7,333 nucleotides of DNA from an uncultured Chryseolinea sp. (GCA_946478915.1 CAMLER010000244.1:1-7333), one strand, 5' to 3'. Positions 1 through 6,880 are shown, numbered from the stretch's first letter. Notes: a model not told the origin generated them from the sequence alone. Made by a program: numbers and translations.

Positions 1-541
1 CTAACGCATTTAAAGACTTATGAATCATTGGACGATTATTATCAAAATATACCTTGATATAGTTTCCATCCGATTCAAATAGTCTAACGTTGGTCAGACT
101 TACAAACCAACAACGATCGCCATCTTTCACAAATACCTGATCGCTTAAGCCTAATTTCTTTTCCGGTCCCCTGATTGCAGCATTCTTTGCGCGCTCTTTA
201 TCAGCTAATTTTGCAACCGCTTCTGCAAGCCTTTCGGGTTGTATCGGTTTTAAGAGGTAATCCAGTGCGTTTACTTCAAAAGCTTTAAGCGCAAACTCGT
301 CATAGGCTGTCGTGAAAACCACCAGGGGAACAGAATCCAATTCTTCCAGTAACTGAAATCCTGTTTTTCCAGGCATTTGAATATCCAAAAAAAGCAAGTC
401 AGGGTTTAATTCATTTACCATCTGAGTAGCTTCGTCAGCGTTCATAGCTTCGCCGACTACCTCTATACTTGGATGATCCTCCAGTAACTTCATCAATTCT
501 TTGCGCGCCAGACGCTCATCATCTACGATTAATGCTCTCAT
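1..541 (-). CDS. LytTR-family response regulator, C-terminus cut by window edge
   Basis: This is a cytoplasmic DNA-binding response regulator, presumably phosphorylated by the kinase encoded just upstream. I translated 180 codons from the ATG at 541 to the left edge with no stop. Residues 1-115 form a receiver domain. It has the acidic pair Asp7-Asp8, the phospho-acceptor Asp53 in LFLDIQMPG, the switch Thr77/Thr78 in VVFTTAYD, and the conserved Lys98 in YLLKP. A linker follows, and from about residue 133 the start of a LytTR DNA-binding domain is visible, including the typical stretch FESDGNYIKVYF. Family members are usually about 240-250 residues, so roughly the last 60-70 are missing. The start overlaps the 3' end of the kinase gene by 23 bases in another frame, a strong sign of co-transcription and possibly translational coupling. 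The regulon cannot be read from the sequence. Family assignment is secure; the pairing with the kinase is inferred from gene order. Confidence 0.95.
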   Translation of the reverse strand, partial: MRALIVDDERLARKELMKLLEDHPSIEVVGEAMNADEATQMVNELNPDLLFLDIQMPGKTGFQLLEELDSVPLVVFTTAYDEFALKAFEVNALDYLLKPIQPERLAEAVAKLADKERAKNAAIRGPEKKLGLSDQVFVKDGDRCWFVSLTNVRLFESDGNYIKVYFDNNRPMIHKSLNAL

Positions 542-1598
542 GTGTTTTGTTTTGTGGGATTACCAGTTCTGTAAGTACGAAATTATCCTTTTCATTTACA
601 ATTCGGAAAGAGGCTTCATCACCGTAAAGAAGTTTCAACCTTTGTACGGTGTTCTTAAGACCTAAGCCACCTTTGCTTCTTTTGGTTCCATTGATCAATT
701 GACCACTGTTCCGTATATGTATTTTCAGGGAATTATTGTCAACGAATGTTTTTAGTTGAATCACGCCACCAGGAGTAAGTTTCGAAATTCCGTGTTTGAT
801 TCCGTTTTCGACCAATGTTTGTATCATCAAAGGTGGTACCAGGAATTTTTGAGAATCCGGATGAATATCAAACTCGGTCCTCAATCTTTCTTCGAAACGA
901 ATACTTTCAAGTCCAAGGTAGTCTTTTACAATTTTTAATTCATCGCCGAATTTTGTCAGGCCTTTTTTGTCGGACGCAAGACTGCTCCGCAGAATATTTG
1001 AGAGTTGATTAATAGCTTGTTTTGATTTCGTGGGATTCTCATCAACTAAGGCGCGGATACTGTTTAACGCATTGAAAATAAAATGTGGATTGAGTTGGGA
1101 TTTCAGATTATTGAGCTCGATCTCAATCATTGTGGCATCATACTTTAGCGATGCGTTATACCGTTCGAAATAATGAAAAGTGAAATAGAAAACGGTCCAC
1201 AAGAAAAACAGGAATGCATAAACAAAAGATTGCCCAAGGATCTGACTAATACTCAGCGCTACGTTAACGTTTAATGTTGTAATGGGCTCGAATATCTTGC
1301 CAAGAATAAACGTGATCGGCAGATTTCCGACCAGGTAGACAAGCAACGCCATTGCGAAAACTGACAAGAAAACACTCGGTATCAATTTTGGAATTGGTAA
1401 TGAGAGCCATCGATATCGCTTCATCAGCAACCTGAACCAGTTCGATACCATCAGGCAAAGCAGCGCCTCCAGAACAAAAAATATCACACGTCTCGGCGTC
1501 AGTGTACCATACGCGTCGTACCAGGAAACAATGGAAAAAATAGCGTAAATCGTCCATCCTCCAATTTGCAATGACCAATATATCCTGTTCTTATTCAC
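519..1598 (-). CDS. LytS/YehU-type sensor histidine kinase (His_kinase family)
   Basis: This is an inner-membrane sensor kinase of 359 residues. The N-terminal half has four hydrophobic segments, at about 12-27, 36-57, 71-92 and 118-144, with no recognisable extracellular sensor domain. A short helical linker (about 147-168) leads to the phospho-acceptor His172 in the family motif SQLNPHFIFNALNSI. The ATP-binding part has an N box LVENGIKHG (262-270) with Asn265, where the usual Ala after Asn is Gly. It also has a short NSG motif near 297-299 and a glycine-rich GGLGL segment (310-314). The start is GTG at 1598: an in-frame TAA lies eight codons upstream, the next Met is residue 50, and the sequence NRIYWSLQIGGW is where this family normally begins. 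The stop lies inside the response-regulator gene. The 65-bp gap to the upstream small membrane gene suggests one transcript. The stimulus is unknown. Confidence 0.95.
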   Translation of the reverse strand: MNKNRIYWSLQIGGWTIYAIFSIVSWYDAYGTLTPRRVIFFVLEALLCLMVSNWFRLLMKRYRWLSLPIPKLIPSVFLSVFAMALLVYLVGNLPITFILGKIFEPITTLNVNVALSISQILGQSFVYAFLFFLWTVFYFTFHYFERYNASLKYDATMIEIELNNLKSQLNPHFIFNALNSIRALVDENPTKSKQAINQLSNILRSSLASDKKGLTKFGDELKIVKDYLGLESIRFEERLRTEFDIHPDSQKFLVPPLMIQTLVENGIKHGISKLTPGGVIQLKTFVDNNSLKIHIRNSGQLINGTKRSKGGLGLKNTVQRLKLLYGDEASFRIVNEKDNFVLTELVIPQNKTHESINRR

Positions 1599-1663
1599 GT
1601 TCTTCCGGGTAGTGCGAAATTACGCAAATAGCGAAAATACAGTAGTCGATTTTCCTCAGGTGG

Positions 1664-1912
1664 TTATAAGAATTTAAACTGCAAAACGTAGAGAAAGATG
1701 ATAGATGCAGCGATTATCAATACCCATGTTGCGATTGTCAGGGGTTTCTTATAGGCGACAAGCTTCGGTTCTCCGATGAGATTATTAAAAATGAAGGCCA
1801 AGCCGGCTGTGAGATAAACTGATGCCTCAAGCGGATCATTCTTTTTAAACTCATATACGCCAAAACCAAAAAATACTAGTCCAAATAAATACTGGCGCAG
1901 ACGTGAATCCAT
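1664..1912 (-). CDS. small membrane protein, three predicted helices, function unknown
   Basis: This is an 82-residue protein that I do not recognise. It is almost entirely hydrophobic, with helices at about 7-22, 28-46 and 59-79, split by a charged loop (EFKKNDP, 21-27) and a basic loop (about 48-57, containing KLVAYKK). There is no cleavable signal peptide, no cysteine and no known enzymatic motif. The ATG start is unambiguous, and the protein-like pattern of charged loops between hydrophobic blocks supports real coding. It is on the same strand as, and 65 bp ahead of, the histidine kinase gene, with a candidate promoter upstream of it. It is therefore probably the first gene of the kinase/regulator operon, perhaps an accessory membrane component, although the link rests only on gene order. 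It could equally be an unrelated conserved hypothetical protein. Confidence 0.75.
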   Translation of the reverse strand: MDSRLRQYLFGLVFFGFGVYEFKKNDPLEASVYLTAGLAFIFNNLIGEPKLVAYKKPLTIATWVLIIAASIIFLYVLQFKFL

Positions 1913-1965
1913 AATTGAGAGGCTTTTTGCAATCCTGGTAAAAATGTAAAAACTCGAAAATAAAA

Positions 1966-1994
1966 CAAAATTGATACAGAATCCTTGACCTCAA
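1966..1994 (-). promoter_or_regulatory. candidate Bacteroidota promoter for the membrane protein/kinase/regulator operon
   Basis: Read on the minus strand, TTG (1994-1992) is followed after 18 bases by CAATTTTG (1973-1966). This matches the Bacteroidota pattern of a -33 TTG and a -7 TAnnTTTG with one mismatch, at the first T. It lies 54 bp ahead of the small membrane gene start, in the only intergenic gap before that operon. I saw no better candidate in the 65-bp gap before the kinase. Confidence 0.4.
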
Positions 1995-2006
1995 TCTTCA
2001 TTGACC
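1985..2006. repeat. short direct repeat containing an inverted repeat, possible operator
   Basis: TTGACC occurs at 1985-1990 and again at 2001-2006. Between and overlapping them, TCAAT (1991-1995) and ATTGA (2000-2004) form a 5-bp inverted repeat with a CTTC loop. No T-run follows on the minus strand, so it is not a convincing uvrA terminator. It overlaps the candidate -33 element of the downstream operon, so an operator is possible. Both repeats are short enough to be chance. Confidence 0.25.
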
Positions 2007-2016
2007 GGAAATACTA

Positions 2017-4866
2017 CTACTGCAGTTCGTTCTTAAGGAACCTCCCGGTATAGCTTGCTGGATTTTTCGAAACTTCCTCAGGGGTACCTTTTGCAATGAT
2101 CCTTCCGCCCTTTTCACCACCCTCCGGGCCAAGGTCGATGATATAGTCAGACGACTTGATCACATCCATATTGTGTTCAATCACAAGGACAGTATTCCCT
2201 TTGTTGACCAGCTTTTGAAGAACGTCCAATAAGTGTGAGATATCCTGGAAGTGTAACCCAGTCGTTGGTTCGTCCAGTATATACAAAGTCTTGCCAGTAT
2301 CACGCTTTGAAAGTTCTGTAGCGAGCTTTACACGCTGAGCTTCTCCGCCGGAAAGTGTGGTAGCATGTTGTCCCAGGGAGATGTATCCCAAACCGACTTC
2401 GGAAAGTGTCTGGATCTTTCGCAAGATGCGCGGTTGGTTCTCAAAGTAGGTCACCGCTTCTTCAACGGTCATATCCAGAACATCGCTGATCGATTTCCCT
2501 TTGAAACGAACCTCAAGTGTTTCACGGTTATATCGCTTACCCTTACACGTCTCACAGGGAACATGAACATCGGGAAGAAATTCCATTTCAATAAGACGGA
2601 GACCGGCGCCTTCGCACGTTTCACAGCGACCACCTTTAACGTTGAATGAAAACCGGCCGGTCTTATATCCTCTGATCTTTGACTCCGGTAGTTGCGCGAA
2701 AAGATCGCGGATATCGGAGAAAGCACCAGTGTAGGTGGCAGGATTTGAGCGCGGCGTTCTTCCTATTGGTGACTGGTCAACTTCTATTACCTTATCCACG
2801 AATTGAAGGCCTGTAACTTTTTTATGTGGAAGCGGCTCCGTCCGTGAATTGTAAAAGTGTCTGTTCAGAATAGGAAATAGGGTATCGTGTATCAAGGTGG
2901 ACTTTCCACTTCCGGAAACACCAGTGATACAGGTTAAAGTCCCCAACGGTATCTGTAGATCAACATTCTTAAGATTGTTTCCACTCGCGTTCGTAAGCGT
3001 GATGCTTTCCCCGTTACCCTTTCGGCGGTTTTTCGAAAATGGTATCCTGAGTTCGCCGCTCAGGTATTTCGAAGTAGTGCTGTTCCCTTTAAGAAAAGTT
3101 ACAGGGTCACCTTCGGCCACCATATGACCACCATGTCTACCGGCGCCTGGCCCGATGTCAAGAATGTAGTCTGATTCGAGCATCATGTCTTTGTCGTGCT
3201 CCACTACGATCACCGAATTTCCGATATCGCGAAGATCCTTCAGGGCTTTAATGAGCTTTACGTTGTCTCGCGCATGCAGACCTATGCTGGGTTCATCAAG
3301 GATATAAAGAACGCCAACCAGCTGAGTTCCGATTTGGGTAGCTAGTCTGATCCGTTGAGATTCTCCGCCGCTCAATGTTCTTATAGGCCGGTTGAGATTG
3401 AGATAGTCAAGACCGACATCGAGAAGAAACCCGATTCTCTTGCGAATTTCTTTTAGCACCTCTGCAGCAATTATTCGCTGCTTCTCATTTAGGCGATTCT
3501 CTAATCCCGTAAACCATTTCTGTAAAGCATTAATATCGAGTTGAGCTAGCTCGGATATATTGGTATTATCAAGTTTAAAGTGAAGCGATTCTTTTTTCAA
3601 TCTTGCCCCGTTGCACTCAGGACAGGTTTTAGAAACAGTAAAATCGTCGACCCATTTCTTAATGGCATCTGAACCTTCCTCTTTTTGCTTTTCTAGAAAA
3701 CTGATAATGCCTTCAAACTTTGTATTCCACTCCGTGCCCGGATATTTCACAGAAGCAACTGCGACTGGTTCATCATCGCCATATAGCAGTATGTTAATAA
3801 CATCCTTTGGAATGTTTTTGATAGGTGAACTCAGTGTGAGTTTGTATCGCTTCAGGATTGCCTCAATCTTTTTGAAGATCCAGATATCCCTATACTCGCC
3901 GAGCGGGAGTATACCTCCGCGACTGATGCTCAGCGATGTGTCCGGTATTACGGACTCTTTGGTAATCTCTTCTACCTGTCCCAGGCCATTACATGTAAGA
4001 CATGCACCATATGGTGAATTAAATGAAAAAGTGTTCGGTGCAGGTTCATCATACGCCAGTCCGGTTTTTGGATCCATGAGAAATTTTGAAAAGTGATGCA
4101 CCTTGCCGTTTTCTTCCATCACCATCATCACACCCTTACCTTCTTTCAGGGACTTTCCTATCGATTGGCCTATGCGCGCACGATCTTTTGGATCAGCTAT
4201 AATGCGGTCCATCACAATTTCAATGTCATGGATTTTATAACGGTCTACCTGCATTTTCGCGGTGATCTCCAGAACCTCGCCATCAACCCTCACTTTTGTA
4301 TAACCCGACTTTCTGATTTGCTGGAACAATTCACGATAGTGACCTTTCCGCCCCTTGACCACGGGAGCCAGAAGGAACAATTTCAGACCTCTGAAATTTT
4401 GAAGCAATGTGTCGAGGATCTGATCTTCGGATTGCCGCACCATTTTTTCGCCGGTCAGGTAAGAGAAAGCTTCGCCGGCACGGGCATACAGCAGTCGCAT
4501 GAAATCGTAAATTTCGGTAACTGTTCCTACAGTAGATCTCGGGTTGCGCGATGTGGTCTTTTGTTCTATTGAAATGACCGGGCTAAGGCCATTGATCTTA
4601 TCTACATCTGGTCGCTCAAGATTTCCCATAAAGCTTCTCGCGTACGCTGAAAAGCTTTCCATATATCGGCGCTGCCCTTCAGCGTAAATGGTATCAAACG
4701 CGAGAGACGATTTGCCACTTCCGCTGATGCCTGTAATGACCACTAATTTATTGCGAGGTAAACTGACGTTGATGTTTTTCAGGTTGTGCTCACGGGCTCC
4801 GACAATTTCAATTACATCGTGTCCAGTTGTATCAATAATCTTCTTTTCTGTCGCCGCTTTTGTCAT
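2017..4866 (-). CDS. uvrA: UvrA, excinuclease ABC subunit A
   Basis: UvrA is the damage-recognition ATPase of nucleotide excision repair. It dimerises, loads UvrB onto lesions and then leaves. Numbering here is for the 949-residue product from the ATG at 4866. The first ATPase half has Walker A GISGSGKS (46-53), then the UvrB-binding and insertion region, CXXC pairs at Cys289/292 and Cys415/418, signature LSGGESQR (498-505), Walker B ILDEPS (522-527) and the switch His557. The second half has Walker A GVSGSGKST (649-657), the zinc-finger cysteines 748/751 and 771/774, signature LSGGEAQR (838-845), Walker B ILDEPTTGL (863-871) and switch His898. Every core motif is intact and the length is typical. 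A further in-frame TTG at 4893 would add nine hydrophobic residues (first codon TTG, then YTSILIPF) that UvrA proteins do not normally have, so ATG 4866 is preferred. It appears monocistronic. Confidence 0.98.
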   Translation of the reverse strand: MTKAATEKKIIDTTGHDVIEIVGAREHNLKNINVSLPRNKLVVITGISGSGKSSLAFDTIYAEGQRRYMESFSAYARSFMGNLERPDVDKINGLSPVISIEQKTTSRNPRSTVGTVTEIYDFMRLLYARAGEAFSYLTGEKMVRQSEDQILDTLLQNFRGLKLFLLAPVVKGRKGHYRELFQQIRKSGYTKVRVDGEVLEITAKMQVDRYKIHDIEIVMDRIIADPKDRARIGQSIGKSLKEGKGVMMVMEENGKVHHFSKFLMDPKTGLAYDEPAPNTFSFNSPYGACLTCNGLGQVEEITKESVIPDTSLSISRGGILPLGEYRDIWIFKKIEAILKRYKLTLSSPIKNIPKDVINILLYGDDEPVAVASVKYPGTEWNTKFEGIISFLEKQKEEGSDAIKKWVDDFTVSKTCPECNGARLKKESLHFKLDNTNISELAQLDINALQKWFTGLENRLNEKQRIIAAEVLKEIRKRIGFLLDVGLDYLNLNRPIRTLSGGESQRIRLATQIGTQLVGVLYILDEPSIGLHARDNVKLIKALKDLRDIGNSVIVVEHDKDMMLESDYILDIGPGAGRHGGHMVAEGDPVTFLKGNSTTSKYLSGELRIPFSKNRRKGNGESITLTNASGNNLKNVDLQIPLGTLTCITGVSGSGKSTLIHDTLFPILNRHFYNSRTEPLPHKKVTGLQFVDKVIEVDQSPIGRTPRSNPATYTGAFSDIRDLFAQLPESKIRGYKTGRFSFNVKGGRCETCEGAGLRLIEMEFLPDVHVPCETCKGKRYNRETLEVRFKGKSISDVLDMTVEEAVTYFENQPRILRKIQTLSEVGLGYISLGQHATTLSGGEAQRVKLATELSKRDTGKTLYILDEPTTGLHFQDISHLLDVLQKLVNKGNTVLVIEHNMDVIKSSDYIIDLGPEGGEKGGRIIAKGTPEEVSKNPASYTGRFLKNELQ

Positions 4867-4890
4867 GAAGGGAATTAATATTGAAGTATA

Positions 4891-4898
4891 CAAAATTG
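4891..4898 (-). promoter_or_regulatory. possible -7 element for uvrA
   Basis: On the minus strand CAATTTTG lies 24 bases upstream of the preferred ATG. It matches TAnnTTTG except at the first base, the same octamer as in the candidate promoter at 1966-1973. No TTG sits at the expected -33 distance, so support is weak. If real, it overlaps the alternative TTG start codon at 4893, which would rule that start out. Confidence 0.25.
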
Positions 4899-4985
4899 AG
4901 CCGAGGATGGTTGCAGTTCACGGAAAATTTTGGGTGATTGGTAAGCAAGGCGATGAAAACCTGCCGAATTGAGTAAACCTAAGGT

Positions 4986-5004
4986 AAATCTTCCTGGAAG
5001 ATTT
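4986..5004. repeat. perfect 19-bp palindrome with single-base centre, uvrA upstream region
   Basis: AAATCTTCC (4986-4994) and GGAAGATTT (4996-5004) are exact reverse complements around T4995. As RNA it would fold with about 7 bp of stem and a CCTGG-type loop. Neither strand carries a T-run after it, so an intrinsic terminator is unlikely. A dyad operator, about 120 bp ahead of the uvrA ATG, is an alternative. A smaller palindrome, ACCTAAGGT (4977-4985), abuts it directly. Confidence 0.5.
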
Positions 5005-5026
5005 GGCACCTAATTCCCCTAACAAA

Positions 5027-5063
5027 GCGTTTCACTCGTTTGCGAAGTATATTTTGGAAACGC
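5027..5063. repeat. 7-bp inverted repeat with 23-base spacer; weak terminator candidate
   Basis: GCGTTTC (5027-5033) pairs with GAAACGC (5057-5063). On the minus strand, downstream of the aldo/keto reductase, the stem is followed by TTTGTT, a poor U-tract. The long loop makes a classical intrinsic terminator doubtful. The pair is also bracketed by CTAAC at 5019-5023 and 5065-5069. Confidence 0.25.
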
Positions 5064-5066
5064 ACT

Positions 5067-5101
5067 AACTTCGAACCTCAAACCTGAAACTTTAAACCTT
5101 A
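5067..5101. repeat. degenerate tandem array of five 7-bp units
   Basis: Five consecutive heptamers are visible: AACTTCG, AACCTCA, AACCTGA, AACTTTA and AACCTTA. All begin AAC, all have T at position 5, and position 4 is C or T. The array ends at 5101, two bases from the stop codon of the aldo/keto reductase (5104-5106), so on the minus strand it forms the first 35 bases or so of that gene's 3' untranslated region. The pattern is directly visible; its role is unknown. Confidence 0.7.
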
Positions 5102-5103
5102 AA

Positions 5104-5976
5104 TTAAGGCATCTCTTTCCCCTGCACAACCAAAAGCATTTCAAACCAATCCTGTGTATCGAGCTTGATGTCGACCGCTTTGGCACTTTCAATAATCCTT
5201 TCGGGCTTTGTTGTACCGATAACCGGGAAAATACCCGACGGATGTCTCAACAGCCACGCCAGCGATAACTGACCTTGCGTTGCGCCATATTTTGGTGCCT
5301 TATTAAATAACTCCTGACTACCGTTTTTTATCAGATTTCCCCCACCCAAGGGCGACCAGGCCATTGGACTAACGCGTTGCTGCATAAGAAAATCGAGACT
5401 GCCATCGAATAGGGGTTCGTTGCGGGTTACCGAGATCTCAATTTGATTCGTAACAATAGGAAACGGGAGATAACTCTGGAGCATTTCAAATTGCGCAGGA
5501 GTGAAATTTGAGACTCCGAAATGTAATACCTTTCCAGACTCTTTAAGTAGTCCGACTGCGTCGGCCACCTGCTCCGGATCAAGCAAAGGGTCTGGTCGAT
5601 GTATCAATAGTAGGTCTATCCGGTCGGTGTTTAACATTCGCAGTGAATTTTCTGCGCTCCACAAGATGTGCTCTTTGGAAGTATCATAGTGCTTTATCCA
5701 GGTCTTTGGTCTGCGGCCTGAAGAAAATTTTATTCCGCACTTTGTCACAATCTCCATTTTGTCGCGCAGGCCCGGATTCTTTTTCAAAATTTTTCCGAAG
5801 ATTTCTTCATTGCCATGATCACCGTAGATATCTGCGTGATCAAACGTCGTTATCCCTGCGTCCAATGAAGTGGAAATGAGCTGATCAATTTTTGATTCTT
5901 CCAAATCCCATCTCCAGGCACCTGAAATGATTCGCGAGAATACTGGTCCCTCTTTATGAATACTTTTTCGTTCCAT
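5104..5976 (-). CDS. aldo/keto reductase, YdhF-like
   Basis: This is a 290-residue cytoplasmic NAD(P)H-dependent oxidoreductase of the aldo/keto reductase superfamily, a single TIM barrel. The catalytic tetrad is complete: Asp46 and Tyr51 in FDHADIYG, Lys79 in VTKCG and His126 in LLIHRPDP. Other family landmarks are GKVLHFGVSNFTPAQ (148-162), TNQIEIS (176-182), MAWSPLGGG (205-213) and the cofactor-binding segment PVIGTTKPERI (251-261). The segments HADIYG, LLIHRPDP, HFGVSNFTPAQF and PMAWS closely resemble E. coli YdhF as I recall it, and the length fits. The physiological substrate of that group is not established, so none is claimed here. The ATG at 5976 begins ERKSIHKEGPVFSRI, as expected for the family. 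Gaps of 138 bp upstream and 237 bp downstream suggest it may be transcribed alone. Confidence 0.93.
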   Translation of the reverse strand: MERKSIHKEGPVFSRIISGAWRWDLEESKIDQLISTSLDAGITTFDHADIYGDHGNEEIFGKILKKNPGLRDKMEIVTKCGIKFSSGRRPKTWIKHYDTSKEHILWSAENSLRMLNTDRIDLLLIHRPDPLLDPEQVADAVGLLKESGKVLHFGVSNFTPAQFEMLQSYLPFPIVTNQIEISVTRNEPLFDGSLDFLMQQRVSPMAWSPLGGGNLIKNGSQELFNKAPKYGATQGQLSLAWLLRHPSGIFPVIGTTKPERIIESAKAVDIKLDTQDWFEMLLVVQGKEMP

Positions 5977-6005
5977 TCTTAATTGTAATTCGATTTGTTA
6001 ATATC

Positions 6006-6019
6006 TTTTTTGTTTTTTT
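6006..6019. other. homopolymeric T/A tract in intergenic region
   Basis: Six T, one G, then seven T lie on the plus strand, so the aldo/keto reductase leader or promoter region reads A-rich about 30-43 bases before its ATG. No GC-rich stem precedes it on the plus strand, so I do not call a terminator. It may act as a bendable or UP-like tract. I see no clear promoter, gene or RNA in the rest of the gap 5977-6114. The only other structures are a 10-bp palindrome TTGTCGACAA at 6096-6105 and a loose ACGCAT/ATGCGT pair (6045-6050 and 6072-6077). Confidence 0.35.
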
Positions 6020-6114
6020 CCTGAGCCGCAACAACTTTGATTACACGCATGACAGATTGCTGGGAGAACAAATGCGTATGGCCGACTGCGTTAACTTGTC
6101 GACAAAGATGCGAC

Positions 6115-6876
6115 CTATTTGGTGAGCCACTGCATTACCAGATCTGCGAACTCCTGAGGCTTTTCAGCCTGGACCCAATGGCCCGTGTCCATCGACTTGA
6201 GTTCTGCGGCAGGGAATACTTCTGTTATTCGATCCCAGTCTGAATCCCGGATGTAATTTGATTTTGATCCTCGTATAAAAAGTGTAGGCTTGTTGAAGCT
6301 ACCCGGAAATTGCAAGTCCACTCCGATGTTTGTCAGCTTATTGGTAATCACCGGGAGGTTAATCTTCCACGTGAATCCACCTTCAGATTTACGTTGAAGA
6401 TTTTTCAGTAAAAATTGCCTTACGTCGGGTTCCGGAACGTGCTGCGCAAGAATTTCGTCAGCTTCATTTCGAGAGAAGACCGTATCTAATGGAATTGCTT
6501 TTAATCCCTCAGCGATGGTATAGTGTTCCAGGTTGTACGCTTTCGGGGCGATATCCACCACGATTAATTTTGAAAGCTTTCCGGGGTGAGCCACTGCAAA
6601 ATTCATGGCTGCTTTTCCGCCCATCGAGTGACCGATGATCACTGGTTCATGAAGTCCATTTGTATCTATAAACTCCTCAAGATCTTTTGCCATCGAAGGA
6701 TAATCGAACTCATCGCTATGAGGAGACTGGCCGTGGTTGCGCAGATCGAGACTAAAGACTTTAAAATGATTTGCAAGCAACTTCGCCTGGGTTAACCAAT
6801 TGTCGGAGGAACCAAAAAGACCATGAAGGACAATCATTGGTTCACCCTGCCCTAATACCCGGGAAAATAATTTCAT
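6115..6876 (-). CDS. alpha/beta-fold hydrolase, YbfF-like esterase
   Basis: This is a 253-residue cytoplasmic alpha/beta hydrolase, probably an esterase acting on small acyl esters or thioesters. The oxyanion-hole region is VLHGLFGSSDNW (16-27). RNHGQSP (46-52) and YPSMAKDL (59-66) follow. The nucleophile elbow GHSMGG (82-87) holds Ser84, and the catalytic His is His233 in TGHWVQAEKP. Asp108 in VVDIAP is the likely acid, judged by its position relative to YbfF. These blocks, including GHSMGGKA, DIAP and GHWV.AEKP, closely resemble E. coli YbfF as I recall it. Because related sequences are often loosely annotated, no substrate is claimed. There is no signal peptide. The ATG at 6876 is the expected start (MKLFSRVLGQGEPMIVLHG) and lies only four bases after a -7-like box. 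It is divergent from lysA. Confidence 0.93.
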   Translation of the reverse strand: MKLFSRVLGQGEPMIVLHGLFGSSDNWLTQAKLLANHFKVFSLDLRNHGQSPHSDEFDYPSMAKDLEEFIDTNGLHEPVIIGHSMGGKAAMNFAVAHPGKLSKLIVVDIAPKAYNLEHYTIAEGLKAIPLDTVFSRNEADEILAQHVPEPDVRQFLLKNLQRKSEGGFTWKINLPVITNKLTNIGVDLQFPGSFNKPTLFIRGSKSNYIRDSDWDRITEVFPAAELKSMDTGHWVQAEKPQEFADLVMQWLTK

Positions 6877-6880
6877 GGGC

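Noticed and set aside
1264..1578. 104-codon minus-strand frame inside the kinase gene
   Set aside because: It lies wholly within the kinase in another frame, where the kinase frame has clear family motifs and membrane segments.
1614..1638. Three GCGAAAT-like words (GCGAAAT, CGCAAAT, GCGAAAAT) before the kinase
   Set aside because: Spacing is uneven and the words differ; this is too weak to call a repeat or operator.
3611..4572. Two long plus-strand frames (161 and 159 codons) opposite uvrA, one with a run of five histidines
   Set aside because: They are antisense shadows of uvrA. The His run is the complement of codons for the MMVM stretch of UvrA, and neither frame has recognisable domains or family-like composition.
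6006..6019. T-run as an intrinsic terminator
   Set aside because: No GC-rich stem precedes it on the plus strand, and no plus-strand gene ends there.
6096..6105. 10-bp palindrome TTGTCGACAA after the hydrolase stop, with AACTTGTCGAC repeated at 7319-7329
   Set aside because: The second copy is in lysA coding sequence. The match is an 11-mer around a common 6-bp palindrome and is probably chance.
6037..6243. Plus-strand frame spanning the intergenic gap and the hydrolase 3' end
   Set aside because: More than half is antisense to conserved hydrolase sequence, with no domain pattern and no promoter.
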